In this document: positions 1 through 5,084 of the stretch, one piece after another | Numbering within the stretch: position 1 is the first letter of the stretch | Layout of the letters: each line of letters begins with the position of its first letter | DNA from: Clostridia bacterium | Lineage (GTDB): Bacteria > Bacillota > Clostridia > Oscillospirales > Acutalibacteraceae | Assembly: GCA_017552845.1 (NCBI GenBank) | Contig: JAFZOE010000276.1 | Coordinates: forward strand, 1 to 5,084 | Reading direction: 5' to 3' | DNA: 5,084 nt | The notes under the pieces: model-generated | What the model saw: only the letters and a program-made list of their open reading frames with translations | What the model was told of the DNA's origin: nothing | Database searches by the model: none | Program-made: the position numbers and the translations under genes

Positions 1-1
1 A

Positions 2-1111
2 TTCGATTTCGTTGATTTTGTAGGCGGTGTTGACCGTGACGAGCACGGCGCCGATTTTGGTGGTCGCCCAGAAGGTCAGATACCAGGCGGGCACATTGGT
101 CGCCCAGATTGCGACATGGTGTCCGGGCTTGACGCCGAGCGAAATCAGCGCGGCCGCGAGGTCGTCAACATCCTTGCGGAACTGCGTATAGGTTCTCGTA
201 TAATCGAGAGTCGTGTATTTGAAGGCAAGCTGATCCGGGAAAATATCGCACATTGTATCAAGCACCTGCGAGAAGGTCTTGTCAATCATATCGTATTTTT
301 TCCACGGAAAAGCGCCGGTATGAGCGCGGTTATAGTAGAGGCCGGTGTTCTCTTTTACGGAATCGTCAATCTCCGCCATATACTGCACGAAATGGGTCAG
401 CACTATATCGGGATCGTCGATTTCGTCATTCCAGTCAACGCAGACAAAGCCGTCATAATTGAGCGAGCGGATCGCGTTGATAAAATCCTTTACCGGCAGG
501 GTTCCCTCGCCGATAAGGCAGTTGACATCACCGTTTTTATCGCCGATGCGGACATATTTGATATGAGCGCCGAGCGTCTCAATCGTCTTTTCGGGAGTTT
601 CGCCCGCGGCAAAATAGGTCTCCCTGATATTCCAGGCCGCGCCGAGCGGAACAGCTGCGAATTCATTGATGATTTCAAGAACCTTCGCCGAGTGGGCGAG
701 CGGGCCCGATGTCTCGAGCAGAATGCTCACGTCTGTCTTATCCGCCCTCTCGATTGCGGGGGTGAGCTTTTCCCTGAGCAGGGCGTAATCGGGCTCCTTC
801 GCGAGAGTGATGATAACCGCTTCGATGCCCGCGGCATAAGCCCAGTCGACATACTGCTTTATCACGCTGCCGTCCGCCTCTTCATCCTCAACGGGGAAGG
901 GATAGACGACCGCGGAGACAGCGAGGTCTCTGTTGCGCAGTTTTCTTTTGGCGTCAGCCGAGCCGTCTCTGAGAACGGAATCGGAATGGCGCTTTTTCTC
1001 CGCTTTCGCGTCAAATATCTCAAAGCCCGCGAAGCCGTAATCCCTTGCCATATTGCAGGTTTCGGTAAACGAGCCGAGATTTATGTTTTTAGTTGAAAAA
1101 CCGAGTTTCAT
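2..1111 (-). CDS. Xylose-isomerase-like TIM barrel fused to AMP-forming acyl-CoA synthetase (partial, C-terminus off the window)
   Basis: The minus strand is open from the ATG at 1111 to the left edge, giving 370 codons with no stop. Residues 1-270 read as a sugar phosphate isomerase/epimerase-type (AP endonuclease 2 superfamily) TIM barrel: it starts MKLGFSTKN, has LLETSGPLAHS at 131-141, WNIRETY at 160-166, then GETPEKTIETLG and IKYVRIGD. Residues from about 275 are the N-terminal part of an AMP-binding adenylate-forming enzyme, including FPDQLAFKY, a PGHHVAIWATNVPAWY block (329-344) and KIGAVLVTVNTAYK (352-365), closest in style to FadD-type fatty acyl-CoA ligases. The ATP-binding P-loop and catalytic Lys would lie outside the window. 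Family knowledge: such ligases convert a carboxylate, ATP and CoA to an acyl-CoA. The real substrate is not visible. Some expected barrel metal ligands look substituted (Asn161, Glu164, Arg188, Asp226), while Glu133 fits. The start is supported by GGAGG at 1119-1123, 7 nt upstream. The gene lies 21 bp after the LeuA-like gene and is presumably in the same operon. Confidence 0.88.
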   Translation of the reverse strand, partial: MKLGFSTKNINLGSFTETCNMARDYGFAGFEIFDAKAEKKRHSDSVLRDGSADAKRKLRNRDLAVSAVVYPFPVEDEEADGSVIKQYVDWAYAAGIEAVIITLAKEPDYALLREKLTPAIERADKTDVSILLETSGPLAHSAKVLEIINEFAAVPLGAAWNIRETYFAAGETPEKTIETLGAHIKYVRIGDKNGDVNCLIGEGTLPVKDFINAIRSLNYDGFVCVDWNDEIDDPDIVLTHFVQYMAEIDDSVKENTGLYYNRAHTGAFPWKKYDMIDKTFSQVLDTMCDIFPDQLAFKYTTLDYTRTYTQFRKDVDDLAAALISLGVKPGHHVAIWATNVPAWYLTFWATTKIGAVLVTVNTAYKINEIE

Positions 1112-1118
1112 ATAATTT

Positions 1119-1123
1119 CCTCC
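1119..1123 (-). promoter_or_regulatory. Strong Shine-Dalgarno GGAGG fixing the start of the fusion gene
   Basis: GGAGG on the minus strand sits 7 nt before the ATG at 1111. It directly abuts a small hairpin (1124-1138) that contains the stop codon of the upstream gene, so initiation here may be coupled to termination of that gene. Confidence 0.75.
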
Positions 1124-1138
1124 GACTGATTATCAGTC
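1124..1138 (-). repeat. Inverted repeat / hairpin over the stop codon between the two operon genes
   Basis: On the minus strand, GACTGA-TAA-TCAGTC forms a perfect 6-bp stem with a 3-nt loop. The left arm contains the TGA stop of the LeuA-like gene (1133-1135) and the loop is an in-frame second stop, TAA. The hairpin ends one base before the Shine-Dalgarno of the next gene. It is too short, and lacks a U-tract, to be a terminator. A role in translational coupling is an inference. Confidence 0.45.
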
Positions 1139-2527
1139 TTCGTCGTAAACAATCTTGTTGAGAGCGTTGATATAAGCCCTGATGCAGGAGCCGACTATGT
1201 CGGTCGAGAGACCGTTGCCCGAATAAACCTTGCCGTTGTGGCGGAGTTTGATAAGGGCAGAGCCGAGGGACTCCTTGCCGCGGCTGACCGTGTGAATTCT
1301 GAAATCGTCGAGCTCATAGTGGAAGCCGATTCCCTGCTCAATCGCGCCGAATGCCGCATCAATCGGGCCGTCGCCTGTTCCCATACCCTCGATTTTCATT
1401 TCGCCGTCTTTTGTCAGCACTACGTGCGCCATGGCGGAGGTCAGGTTGCTGTTTGTGGTGGTATAGTATTCAAGATGATAGGTCGAGGGCGCCTGCTGGG
1501 CATAGGAGGCGATGAGCGCCTCAAATTCGTTGGAGCCGATGCCGTTTCTGTTTTCGCAGACTCTCCTGAGGCCTCTGAGAACATTGCCCGCATCCTCTTC
1601 GGTGAGCGTGTAGCCGAGCTTTTCGGCGGCGGCATAAACCGCTTCAATCGTCGAATCGCCGTCGAGATAAATATCCGAAGCGGCGGCGGGAACAGAGGAA
1701 TCCTCCTCCTGCTCGGTGCTGTCAACCTTGGCTGTCAGCGTCCTGACATCTGTTTCGATTCTGGTTGCGTCAAGCGAGGAGCAGATTTCATAAACCTCGC
1801 CCTTCGCGGCGATAACGGATGCAATCTTGTGAATCTTGAGCTGGGTGTGGCCCTCGACAACCGCTTTCACGCCGTCGACACCTGCGATAATGCTCTCGAA
1901 AGCAGTCGCCGTTTCCATATAGAGAGCGCCCGAAACCTTGACATATACCGGAACGCTCAGCTTCGCCTTCACGCCCTTCGCGAATTTTGCGAAGTCATAG
2001 GGGAAGAGCGTGCCCGCGTCATCGGAGAGCGTGACCGCAGTCGCGCCGCAGCTGACGGCGAGAGCGAGAGCTTCGTCGAGCACCTTCTCCTCGGCTCTGG
2101 TGGCGTCGAGCGCTATGAATTCAACGTTTTCGCACTTTTCCTTCGCCGCCTTGACGAGTTTTTCGATGAGGAGCATCATCTTGGGCGCTTTGAGGTGATA
2201 AGTATATTCCATTGTAACCGTGCTCAGCGGAAGCACTATCTGGAGAACCGGCCTCTGCGCGGTCTGTATGCACTCCCACGCCATGGCAACCTCCTCCTCG
2301 GTGGAGCCGACGGGAATCGCGACCGAGGCGTTTTTGACCGCCGCGGAGATGGTCTTATATATGATTCTGTCCTCTTTGAAATTCACGACCGGCGCGAGCT
2401 CAATCGTATCAACCCCCATGCCGTCAATTGCGGAGGCGATTGCGACCTTCTCCCTGAAAAGCAGGGGATTTTTTCTGTCCTGAGCCAGCTGCTTCAAAGT
2501 GAAATCGGATACATAGATTTTTCTCAT
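1133..2527 (-). CDS. LeuA-like protein with leucine-binding regulatory domain but degenerate catalytic motifs
   Basis: This 464-residue protein has the layout of 2-isopropylmalate synthase (usual length about 500). It has an HMGL-like TIM barrel at about 1-245, an acidic linker at about 259-292, a helical subdomain at about 293-345 and a LeuA allosteric (dimerisation) domain at about 348-460. The last is clear from TGDGPIDAAFGAIEQG (384-399), KESLGSALIKL (418-428) and LSTDIVGSCIRAYINALN (440-457). The barrel aligns with LeuA through NVEFIALDATR and GATAVTLSDDAGTLFPYDF, but the hallmarks are changed. The usual DTTLRDGEQ reads DFTLKQLAQ (8-16), so catalytic Arg-Asp becomes Lys12-Gln13. The metal site His-x-His aligns with Lys197-Val-Ser199 in VYVKVSGALY. 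Ordinary LeuA condensation of acetyl-CoA with 2-oxoisovalerate therefore seems unlikely. Leucine binding through the C-terminal domain is plausible but not shown. The start is set by AGGAGA at 2534-2539, 6 nt upstream. It is the first gene after the T-box leader. Alternatives are a different aldolase-type activity or a regulatory partner of a true LeuA. Confidence 0.88.
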   Translation of the reverse strand: MRKIYVSDFTLKQLAQDRKNPLLFREKVAIASAIDGMGVDTIELAPVVNFKEDRIIYKTISAAVKNASVAIPVGSTEEEVAMAWECIQTAQRPVLQIVLPLSTVTMEYTYHLKAPKMMLLIEKLVKAAKEKCENVEFIALDATRAEEKVLDEALALAVSCGATAVTLSDDAGTLFPYDFAKFAKGVKAKLSVPVYVKVSGALYMETATAFESIIAGVDGVKAVVEGHTQLKIHKIASVIAAKGEVYEICSSLDATRIETDVRTLTAKVDSTEQEEDSSVPAAASDIYLDGDSTIEAVYAAAEKLGYTLTEEDAGNVLRGLRRVCENRNGIGSNEFEALIASYAQQAPSTYHLEYYTTTNSNLTSAMAHVVLTKDGEMKIEGMGTGDGPIDAAFGAIEQGIGFHYELDDFRIHTVSRGKESLGSALIKLRHNGKVYSGNGLSTDIVGSCIRAYINALNKIVYDED

Positions 2528-2533
2528 GATAAA

Positions 2534-2539
2534 TCTCCT
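2534..2539 (-). promoter_or_regulatory. Shine-Dalgarno AGGAGA for the LeuA-like gene
   Basis: AAGGAGAT on the minus strand lies 6 nt upstream of the ATG at 2527. It is downstream of the T-box terminator, so it is transcribed only after read-through. Confidence 0.75.
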
Positions 2540-2573
2540 TTTAACTGGAAATACTGTTTATACTTTCTTTATT

Positions 2574-2598
2574 CTGCGGGAATAAAAAAATCCCGCAA
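2574..2598 (-). repeat. Second CCCGCAG copy just after the terminator, able to re-pair its 3' arm
   Basis: CCCGCAG of the terminator 5' arm (2609-2615) recurs at 2574-2580, immediately after the T-run. TTGCGGGA (2591-2598) can pair with this second copy TCCCGCAG (2574-2581) over 8 bp, placing the T-run in the loop. This fold is possible only in read-through transcripts. A role is not established. Confidence 0.5.
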
Positions 2599-2615
2599 GG
2601 TAAAAACCCTGCGGG
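2584..2615 (-). terminator. Intrinsic terminator of the T-box leader
   Basis: On the minus strand, CCCGCAGGG pairs with ACCTTGCGGG over 9 bp (one G-U) around a T-rich loop, followed by seven T residues (2584-2590). It is the default OFF structure of the T-box. It should terminate about 57 nt before the LeuA-like start codon when tRNA is charged. Confidence 0.92.
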
Positions 2616-2648
2616 ATGATTATTGCATAATAACCACGGTACCACCCG
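2612..2648 (-). promoter_or_regulatory. T-box antiterminator with UGGN bulge
   Basis: CGGG (2645-2648) can pair with CCCG (2612-2615). Between them lie the T-box bulge TGGTACC and a 9-bp hairpin GTGGTTATT/AATAATCAT with loop ATGC. The CCCG arm is shared with the terminator stem, which makes the two structures mutually exclusive. Confidence 0.88.
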
Positions 2649-2852
2649 TCTTGCCGCCTGAACGGCCACTCACAGAACTCCATCAAGTTCCCGACCTGTA
2701 ACGGGATCACCCGTGATCTCCTATGAATTCAAAGATCCTGCTCCGATACGAGACAGCCCTTTAAGATTCTTACCGCCTCTCACCTGCCGGCGGCTCTCTG
2801 AAAGCTTGCTCAAAGCGCTTAATATCATCTCTGCATTTGCGTTATTGCGTAT

Positions 2853-2881
2853 AATATACTCTAAACATCCGCTTTTGTCAA
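2853..2881 (-). promoter_or_regulatory. Sigma-A-type promoter of the T-box operon
   Basis: On the minus strand, a perfect TTGACA -35 (2876-2881) is followed by exactly 17 bp and TATATT (2853-2858), one mismatch from TATAAT. Transcription should start near 2846-2845, about 11 nt before the first Stem I pairing. Confidence 0.85.
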
Positions 2882-2896
2882 GAAAAATTTTGCGCG

Positions 2897-2910
2897 TTCC
2901 GCAGACGGAA
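2897..2910. promoter_or_regulatory. Inverted repeat between the divergent promoters (possible operator)
   Basis: TTCCG-CAGA-CGGAA is a perfect 5-bp inverted repeat. It lies just upstream of the leftward -35 box (2881) and about 25 bp upstream of the rightward -35 candidate (2935). It could be a protein-binding site, or chance; nothing else identifies a regulator. Confidence 0.25.
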
Positions 2911-2934
2911 TAATGTTATTGATAAAAATTATTC

Positions 2935-2963
2935 TTGTATTATCGTTAAAAATAAGTTATACT
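2935..2963 (+). promoter_or_regulatory. Probable promoter for the membrane protein gene
   Basis: TTGTAT (2935-2940), 17 bp, TATACT (2958-2963) in an AT-rich stretch. The -10 is one mismatch from consensus and the -35 shares only TTG strongly. Transcription would start near 2970, leaving a leader of about 43 nt. The rest of the 2964-3012 stretch shows only the ribosome binding site AGGAG at 3000-3004. Confidence 0.6.
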
Positions 2964-3012
2964 TACTTTGTATTTTTATCCGAAATCAATCTGATTCACA
3001 GGAGATGAATAA

Positions 3013-4830
3013 ATGGACCCCATTAAAGTAGATTTTTCAAACAAGGGCAAATCCGCTCAGAAGGAAATAGTCATTCCTCCCGAAAATGCGGGGCTCAAAA
3101 TCATAATCGGCCTTGTGCTGACCGTGATTACCGCATTCATAGCTTACTATGTCATGCTGCCCGCGCTTAACCTGAAGGATACAACCCTCTATATGTATCT
3201 CGGCGTGGTTGCCGCTTCCTATGTGGTATTTCAGGCGCTGCTTTCAAAAGCGCTCTCCAAGCCCGAATACACTCCCTATGTAAAGAGAAGAGCGATTGTC
3301 CCCGGTATATGCATCGGTATTCTTATCGCGGTCGCGCTTGTCGGCTACATTGTCGGCTCGCAGTTTTTCAGAGCGAAGGCTTACAGCAGAATTATTGATG
3401 TCCGCACAGACAGCAACTTCTCAGAGGAAATCCCTGAGGAGGACGCCTCATCCTTCAGCTCGATTCCGCGCCTTGACGAGGATTCCGCTTCCCAGATAGC
3501 CGCCAGAGCTCTCGGCGACCTCGGCGAAATGGGCTATGTTTCCCAGTTTACCGTTTACAGTGAGAATACCCAGATTAACTATAAGGGCACTCCCGTCAGA
3601 GTCGCTCCGCTCCAGTATGCGAGCATAATCAAGTGGTTCTTCAATACCAAAGAGGGCTTCCCGGGCTATGTAATTATCGATATGGCAAATGAGAGCGCGG
3701 AATTCAAGACTCTCGAGAATAAAATCAGATACTCGCCCGCTGAGCACTTCAACAAGCTCCTCAAGAGGCATCTGAGATTCGATTACCCGACATATCTCTT
3801 TGCGGACGCAACTTTTGAAATCGACGATGAGGGCAACCCCTACTGGATCTGCGCGCGTCTCGATAATACCATCGGCCTCTTCGGCGGCACAGACGTCATC
3901 GGCGCGGTTGTCGTCAAGGCGGACAGCGCCGACGGCGAGAGCAAATACTACACGGTTGAGGAATTCAAAAACGATCCCGAGCTCCAGTGGATTGACAGAG
4001 TCTTCGATTCCGACCTGATAGTTCAGCAGTATGATTATTACGGCAGATACAGAAACGGTTTCTGGAACTCAATCCTCGGCCAGAAGAATGTTATAAACAC
4101 CACATCCGGCTATAACTACATAGCCAAGGATGACGATGTATGGATGTATACCGGCGTTACCTCCGTCACCGCGGACCAGAGTATCATCGGCTTCGTTCTC
4201 GTAAACCAGAGAACAAAAGAGGCTGTTTACTATAATGTCACGGGCGGAACCGAAGCATCGGCACAGAGCGCCGCGGAAGGCAGAGTCAAGGACCTCGGCT
4301 ACACCGCGACCTTCCCCCTGCTCCTGAATATCGGCGGCGAGCCGACCTATTTCCTCTCGCTCAAGGATGTCAGCAGCGGCAGCAGCATAGTTCAGCAGTA
4401 TGCGCTTATCAACGTCAAGCAGTATAACAACAACAAGATGGGCGCAAACGGCAGAGACCTCTCGGAATGCCTTTCAATCTATAAGAAGGCGCTCGAGAGC
4501 ACCGGTATCAAGGTTGATATCAACCCCGAGGATGTCATCGACGTTGCGAATAAAGACAATACCGATGAGCCCGGCGGCGAAACCGATACAACCACTCCCG
4601 CCGAAACAACCGAAGAAGGCACAGTTACCGGCAAGGTAGCCGAAATCAGAGAGGCGGTCAAGGGCGGCGAGACCTATTATTATATCAAGCTCGATTCTTC
4701 CGACGCCTATTATGTGATTTCCGCCACAAAGGCAGAGGAGGCCGTTATCCTCAATAAGGGTGACAGCGTCACAATCAAGGCAGGCGGCAGCGGAAAGATT
4801 ATCAACGCCGATTCGCTTAAAATCAACTGA
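3013..4830 (+). CDS. Three-helix membrane protein with large extracellular region, function unknown
   Basis: This is a 605-residue protein of no function I can name. Its middle blocks (GYNYIAKDDDVWMYTGVTSV at 367-386, then IGFVLVNQR and LGYTATFPLLLNI) look like a conserved but uncharacterised Firmicutes membrane family. After a Lys-containing N-terminus come hydrophobic segments at about 28-49, 58-78 and 95-117. The positive-inside pattern (Lys early, KRR at 91-93) predicts a cytoplasmic N-terminus, with residues from about 120 outside the cell. The outer part is mixed alpha/beta and rich in Tyr and Asp. It contains two similar strands, LIVQQYDY (335-342) and SIVQQYAL (458-465), which hint at an internal duplication. 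Residues 514-538 are a Thr/Glu/Pro linker, and about 539-605 form a compact beta-rich domain that could be an OB-type barrel (inference). The start is supported by AGGAG at 3000-3004, 8 nt upstream. The gene is monocistronic in appearance: own promoter before it, terminator after it. No catalytic motif is visible. Confidence 0.92.
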   Translation: MDPIKVDFSNKGKSAQKEIVIPPENAGLKIIIGLVLTVITAFIAYYVMLPALNLKDTTLYMYLGVVAASYVVFQALLSKALSKPEYTPYVKRRAIVPGICIGILIAVALVGYIVGSQFFRAKAYSRIIDVRTDSNFSEEIPEEDASSFSSIPRLDEDSASQIAARALGDLGEMGYVSQFTVYSENTQINYKGTPVRVAPLQYASIIKWFFNTKEGFPGYVIIDMANESAEFKTLENKIRYSPAEHFNKLLKRHLRFDYPTYLFADATFEIDDEGNPYWICARLDNTIGLFGGTDVIGAVVVKADSADGESKYYTVEEFKNDPELQWIDRVFDSDLIVQQYDYYGRYRNGFWNSILGQKNVINTTSGYNYIAKDDDVWMYTGVTSVTADQSIIGFVLVNQRTKEAVYYNVTGGTEASAQSAAEGRVKDLGYTATFPLLLNIGGEPTYFLSLKDVSSGSSIVQQYALINVKQYNNNKMGANGRDLSECLSIYKKALESTGIKVDINPEDVIDVANKDNTDEPGGETDTTTPAETTEEGTVTGKVAEIREAVKGGETYYYIKLDSSDAYYVISATKAEEAVILNKGDSVTIKAGGSGKIINADSLKIN

Positions 4831-4836
4831 TATCAC

Positions 4837-4862
4837 GGGGCGGCTTGCAGTCGCCCCTTTTT
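4837..4862 (+). terminator. Intrinsic terminator after the membrane protein gene
   Basis: GGGGCG (4837-4842) pairs with CGCCCC (4852-4857); the stem can extend inward by a G-T and a C-G pair to 8 bp with a TTGCA loop. Five T residues follow (4858-4862). It begins 6 nt after the stop codon and ends only 9 nt before the next gene starts. Confidence 0.88.
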
Positions 4863-4871
4863 CAAGGAATT

Positions 4872-5084
4872 ATGGAATTTTACGAAAACAAACAGGAACC
4901 CGAAAAGGCCGTGCTCGTCGCGGTCGATACGGGCGAATATGACTGCGATTCCTCGCTCGCGGAGCTCGAGGAGCTCGCCATGACCGCGGGGGCTGAGGTT
5001 GTCGGCTTTGTCTCTCAGAAGAGGGACCGCCCCGACGGCGCGCTTTTCCTCGGCAGCGGCAGGCTCGACGAACTCAGGGAATTC
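4872..5084 (+). CDS. hflX: Ribosome-associated GTPase HflX (partial, N-terminal 71 codons)
   Basis: The frame from the ATG at 4872 stays open to the right edge. It begins MEFYENKQEPEKAVLVAVDT and has the characteristic HflX N-terminal domain features: AVLVAVDTG, then SLAELEELAMTAGAEVVGF (28-46), QKRDRPDGALFLGSGRLDEL (49-68), matching the family pattern of an LxELxxLxxTAGaxvvg block followed by Q-[KR]-R and an xGxGK/RLxEL motif. Family knowledge: HflX is a GTPase of about 400 residues that binds the 50S ribosome and splits stalled or hibernating ribosomes. Its N-terminal domain inserts near the peptidyl transferase centre. The GTPase domain is beyond the window. The ribosome binding site AAGGA (4864-4868) is only 3 nt from the ATG, which is unusually close. 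The gene starts directly after the upstream terminator, with no obvious private promoter between. Confidence 0.9.
   Translation, partial: MEFYENKQEPEKAVLVAVDTGEYDCDSSLAELEELAMTAGAEVVGFVSQKRDRPDGALFLGSGRLDELREF

Larger units (their letters stand above)
2584..2846 (-). ncRNA. T-box riboswitch leader, probably tRNA-Leu (CUC specifier)
   Basis: All T-box elements can be folded by eye. Stem I: outer helix TGC (2833-2835)/GCA (2739-2741), kink-turn bulge with GGA, inner helix GATAT (2822-2826)/GTATC (2745-2749), specifier loop, upper helix AGCGCTTT (2812-2819)/AAAGGGCT (2755-2762) with one G-G mismatch, AGAGA bulge, and CCGCC (2789-2793)/GGCGG (2773-2777) closing a distal loop with GGTG (2781-2784). 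The specifier in this fold is CTC (2750-2752), a leucine codon. Stem II is GATCTTT (2731-2737)/GGAGATC (2715-2721), followed by a 5-bp ACGGG/CCCGT hairpin (2701-2714). Stem III includes GGTC/GGCC enclosing a GAACT/AGTTC hairpin. The antiterminator carries the TGGTACC bulge (2638-2644); its variable T matches a tRNA with discriminator A, as in tRNA-Leu. Known mechanism: uncharged cognate tRNA pairs with specifier and bulge and prevents termination. The alternative specifier TTC (2725-2727) falls in the Stem II loop in this fold. Confidence 0.93.

Noticed and set aside
116..1096. Plus-strand open frame of 326 codons
   Set aside because: It lies opposite the TIM-barrel/acyl-CoA-ligase gene, whose protein motifs are clear. 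It has no start signal or family resemblance.
1238..2701. Long plus-strand open frame (487 codons) opposite the LeuA-like gene
   Set aside because: The minus-strand frame encodes a recognisable LeuA-type protein with a good ribosome binding site. The plus-strand product resembles nothing, has no ribosome binding site, and runs into the T-box leader. It is a shadow produced by codon bias.
2701..2714. ACGGG-TGAT-CCCGT hairpin considered as a separate terminator or operator
   Set aside because: It lacks a U-tract and lies between Stem II and Stem III of the T-box leader, so it is best seen as part of that RNA.
2713..2913. Plus-strand open frame of 66 codons
   Set aside because: It covers the T-box leader and the leftward promoter in antisense. 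The structured RNA explains the sequence fully.
4474..4836. Minus-strand open frame of 120 codons at the end of the membrane protein gene
   Set aside because: It is antisense to the conserved plus-strand coding frame, without a ribosome binding site or recognisable motifs.
5079..5084. GAATTC at the right edge and ATTC at the left edge, suggesting an EcoRI clone boundary
   Set aside because: There are further GAATTC sites inside the window (for example 2725-2730), so a complete EcoRI fragment is unlikely. The edges are probably chance.
1..5084. CRISPR arrays, tRNA/rRNA genes, insertion sequences, phage or plasmid genes
   Set aside because: No regularly spaced repeats, tRNA cloverleaf, transposase or integrase motifs, or terminal inverted repeats could be seen.

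Overview
The window looks like a chromosomal fragment from an anaerobic Firmicute of the class Clostridia, probably an Oscillospirales-type gut bacterium. This is an inference. It rests on moderate GC content, strong GGAGG-type ribosome binding sites, a T-box riboswitch, and protein families typical of that group. Two transcription units diverge from an AT-rich intergenic region near 2880-2935.

Leftward unit (minus strand, about 2881 down to 1 and beyond). A consensus-like promoter (TTGACA, 17 bp, TATATT) drives a leader of about 260 nt that folds as a complete T-box riboswitch: Stem I with kink-turn and distal GGUG loop, Stem II, Stem III, a UGGUACC antiterminator bulge, and a competing intrinsic terminator. 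The best specifier reading is CUC, so the sensed tRNA is probably uncharged tRNA-Leu. The leader precedes a 464-residue protein with the architecture of 2-isopropylmalate synthase (LeuA), including a clear C-terminal leucine-binding regulatory domain. Its catalytic Arg-Asp and metal-binding His-x-His motifs are replaced. After 21 bp comes a second gene, which runs off the left edge. It fuses a xylose-isomerase-like TIM barrel to the start of an AMP-forming acyl-CoA synthetase, and several usual metal ligands of the barrel also appear altered.

Rightward unit (plus strand, 3013 to the right edge). A 605-residue membrane protein of unknown function has three N-terminal transmembrane helices, a large predicted extracellular region, a Thr/Glu-rich linker and a small C-terminal beta-rich domain. 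It is followed by an intrinsic terminator and then, almost without a gap, by the first 71 codons of the ribosome-associated GTPase gene hflX.

The most interesting part is the leftward operon. A leucine-type T-box controls a LeuA-like protein that has kept the leucine-sensing domain but lost the recognisable condensation active site, and it is co-transcribed with an unusual isomerase/acyl-CoA-ligase fusion. This could be an undescribed leucine-linked pathway or a leucine-sensing pseudoenzyme system.
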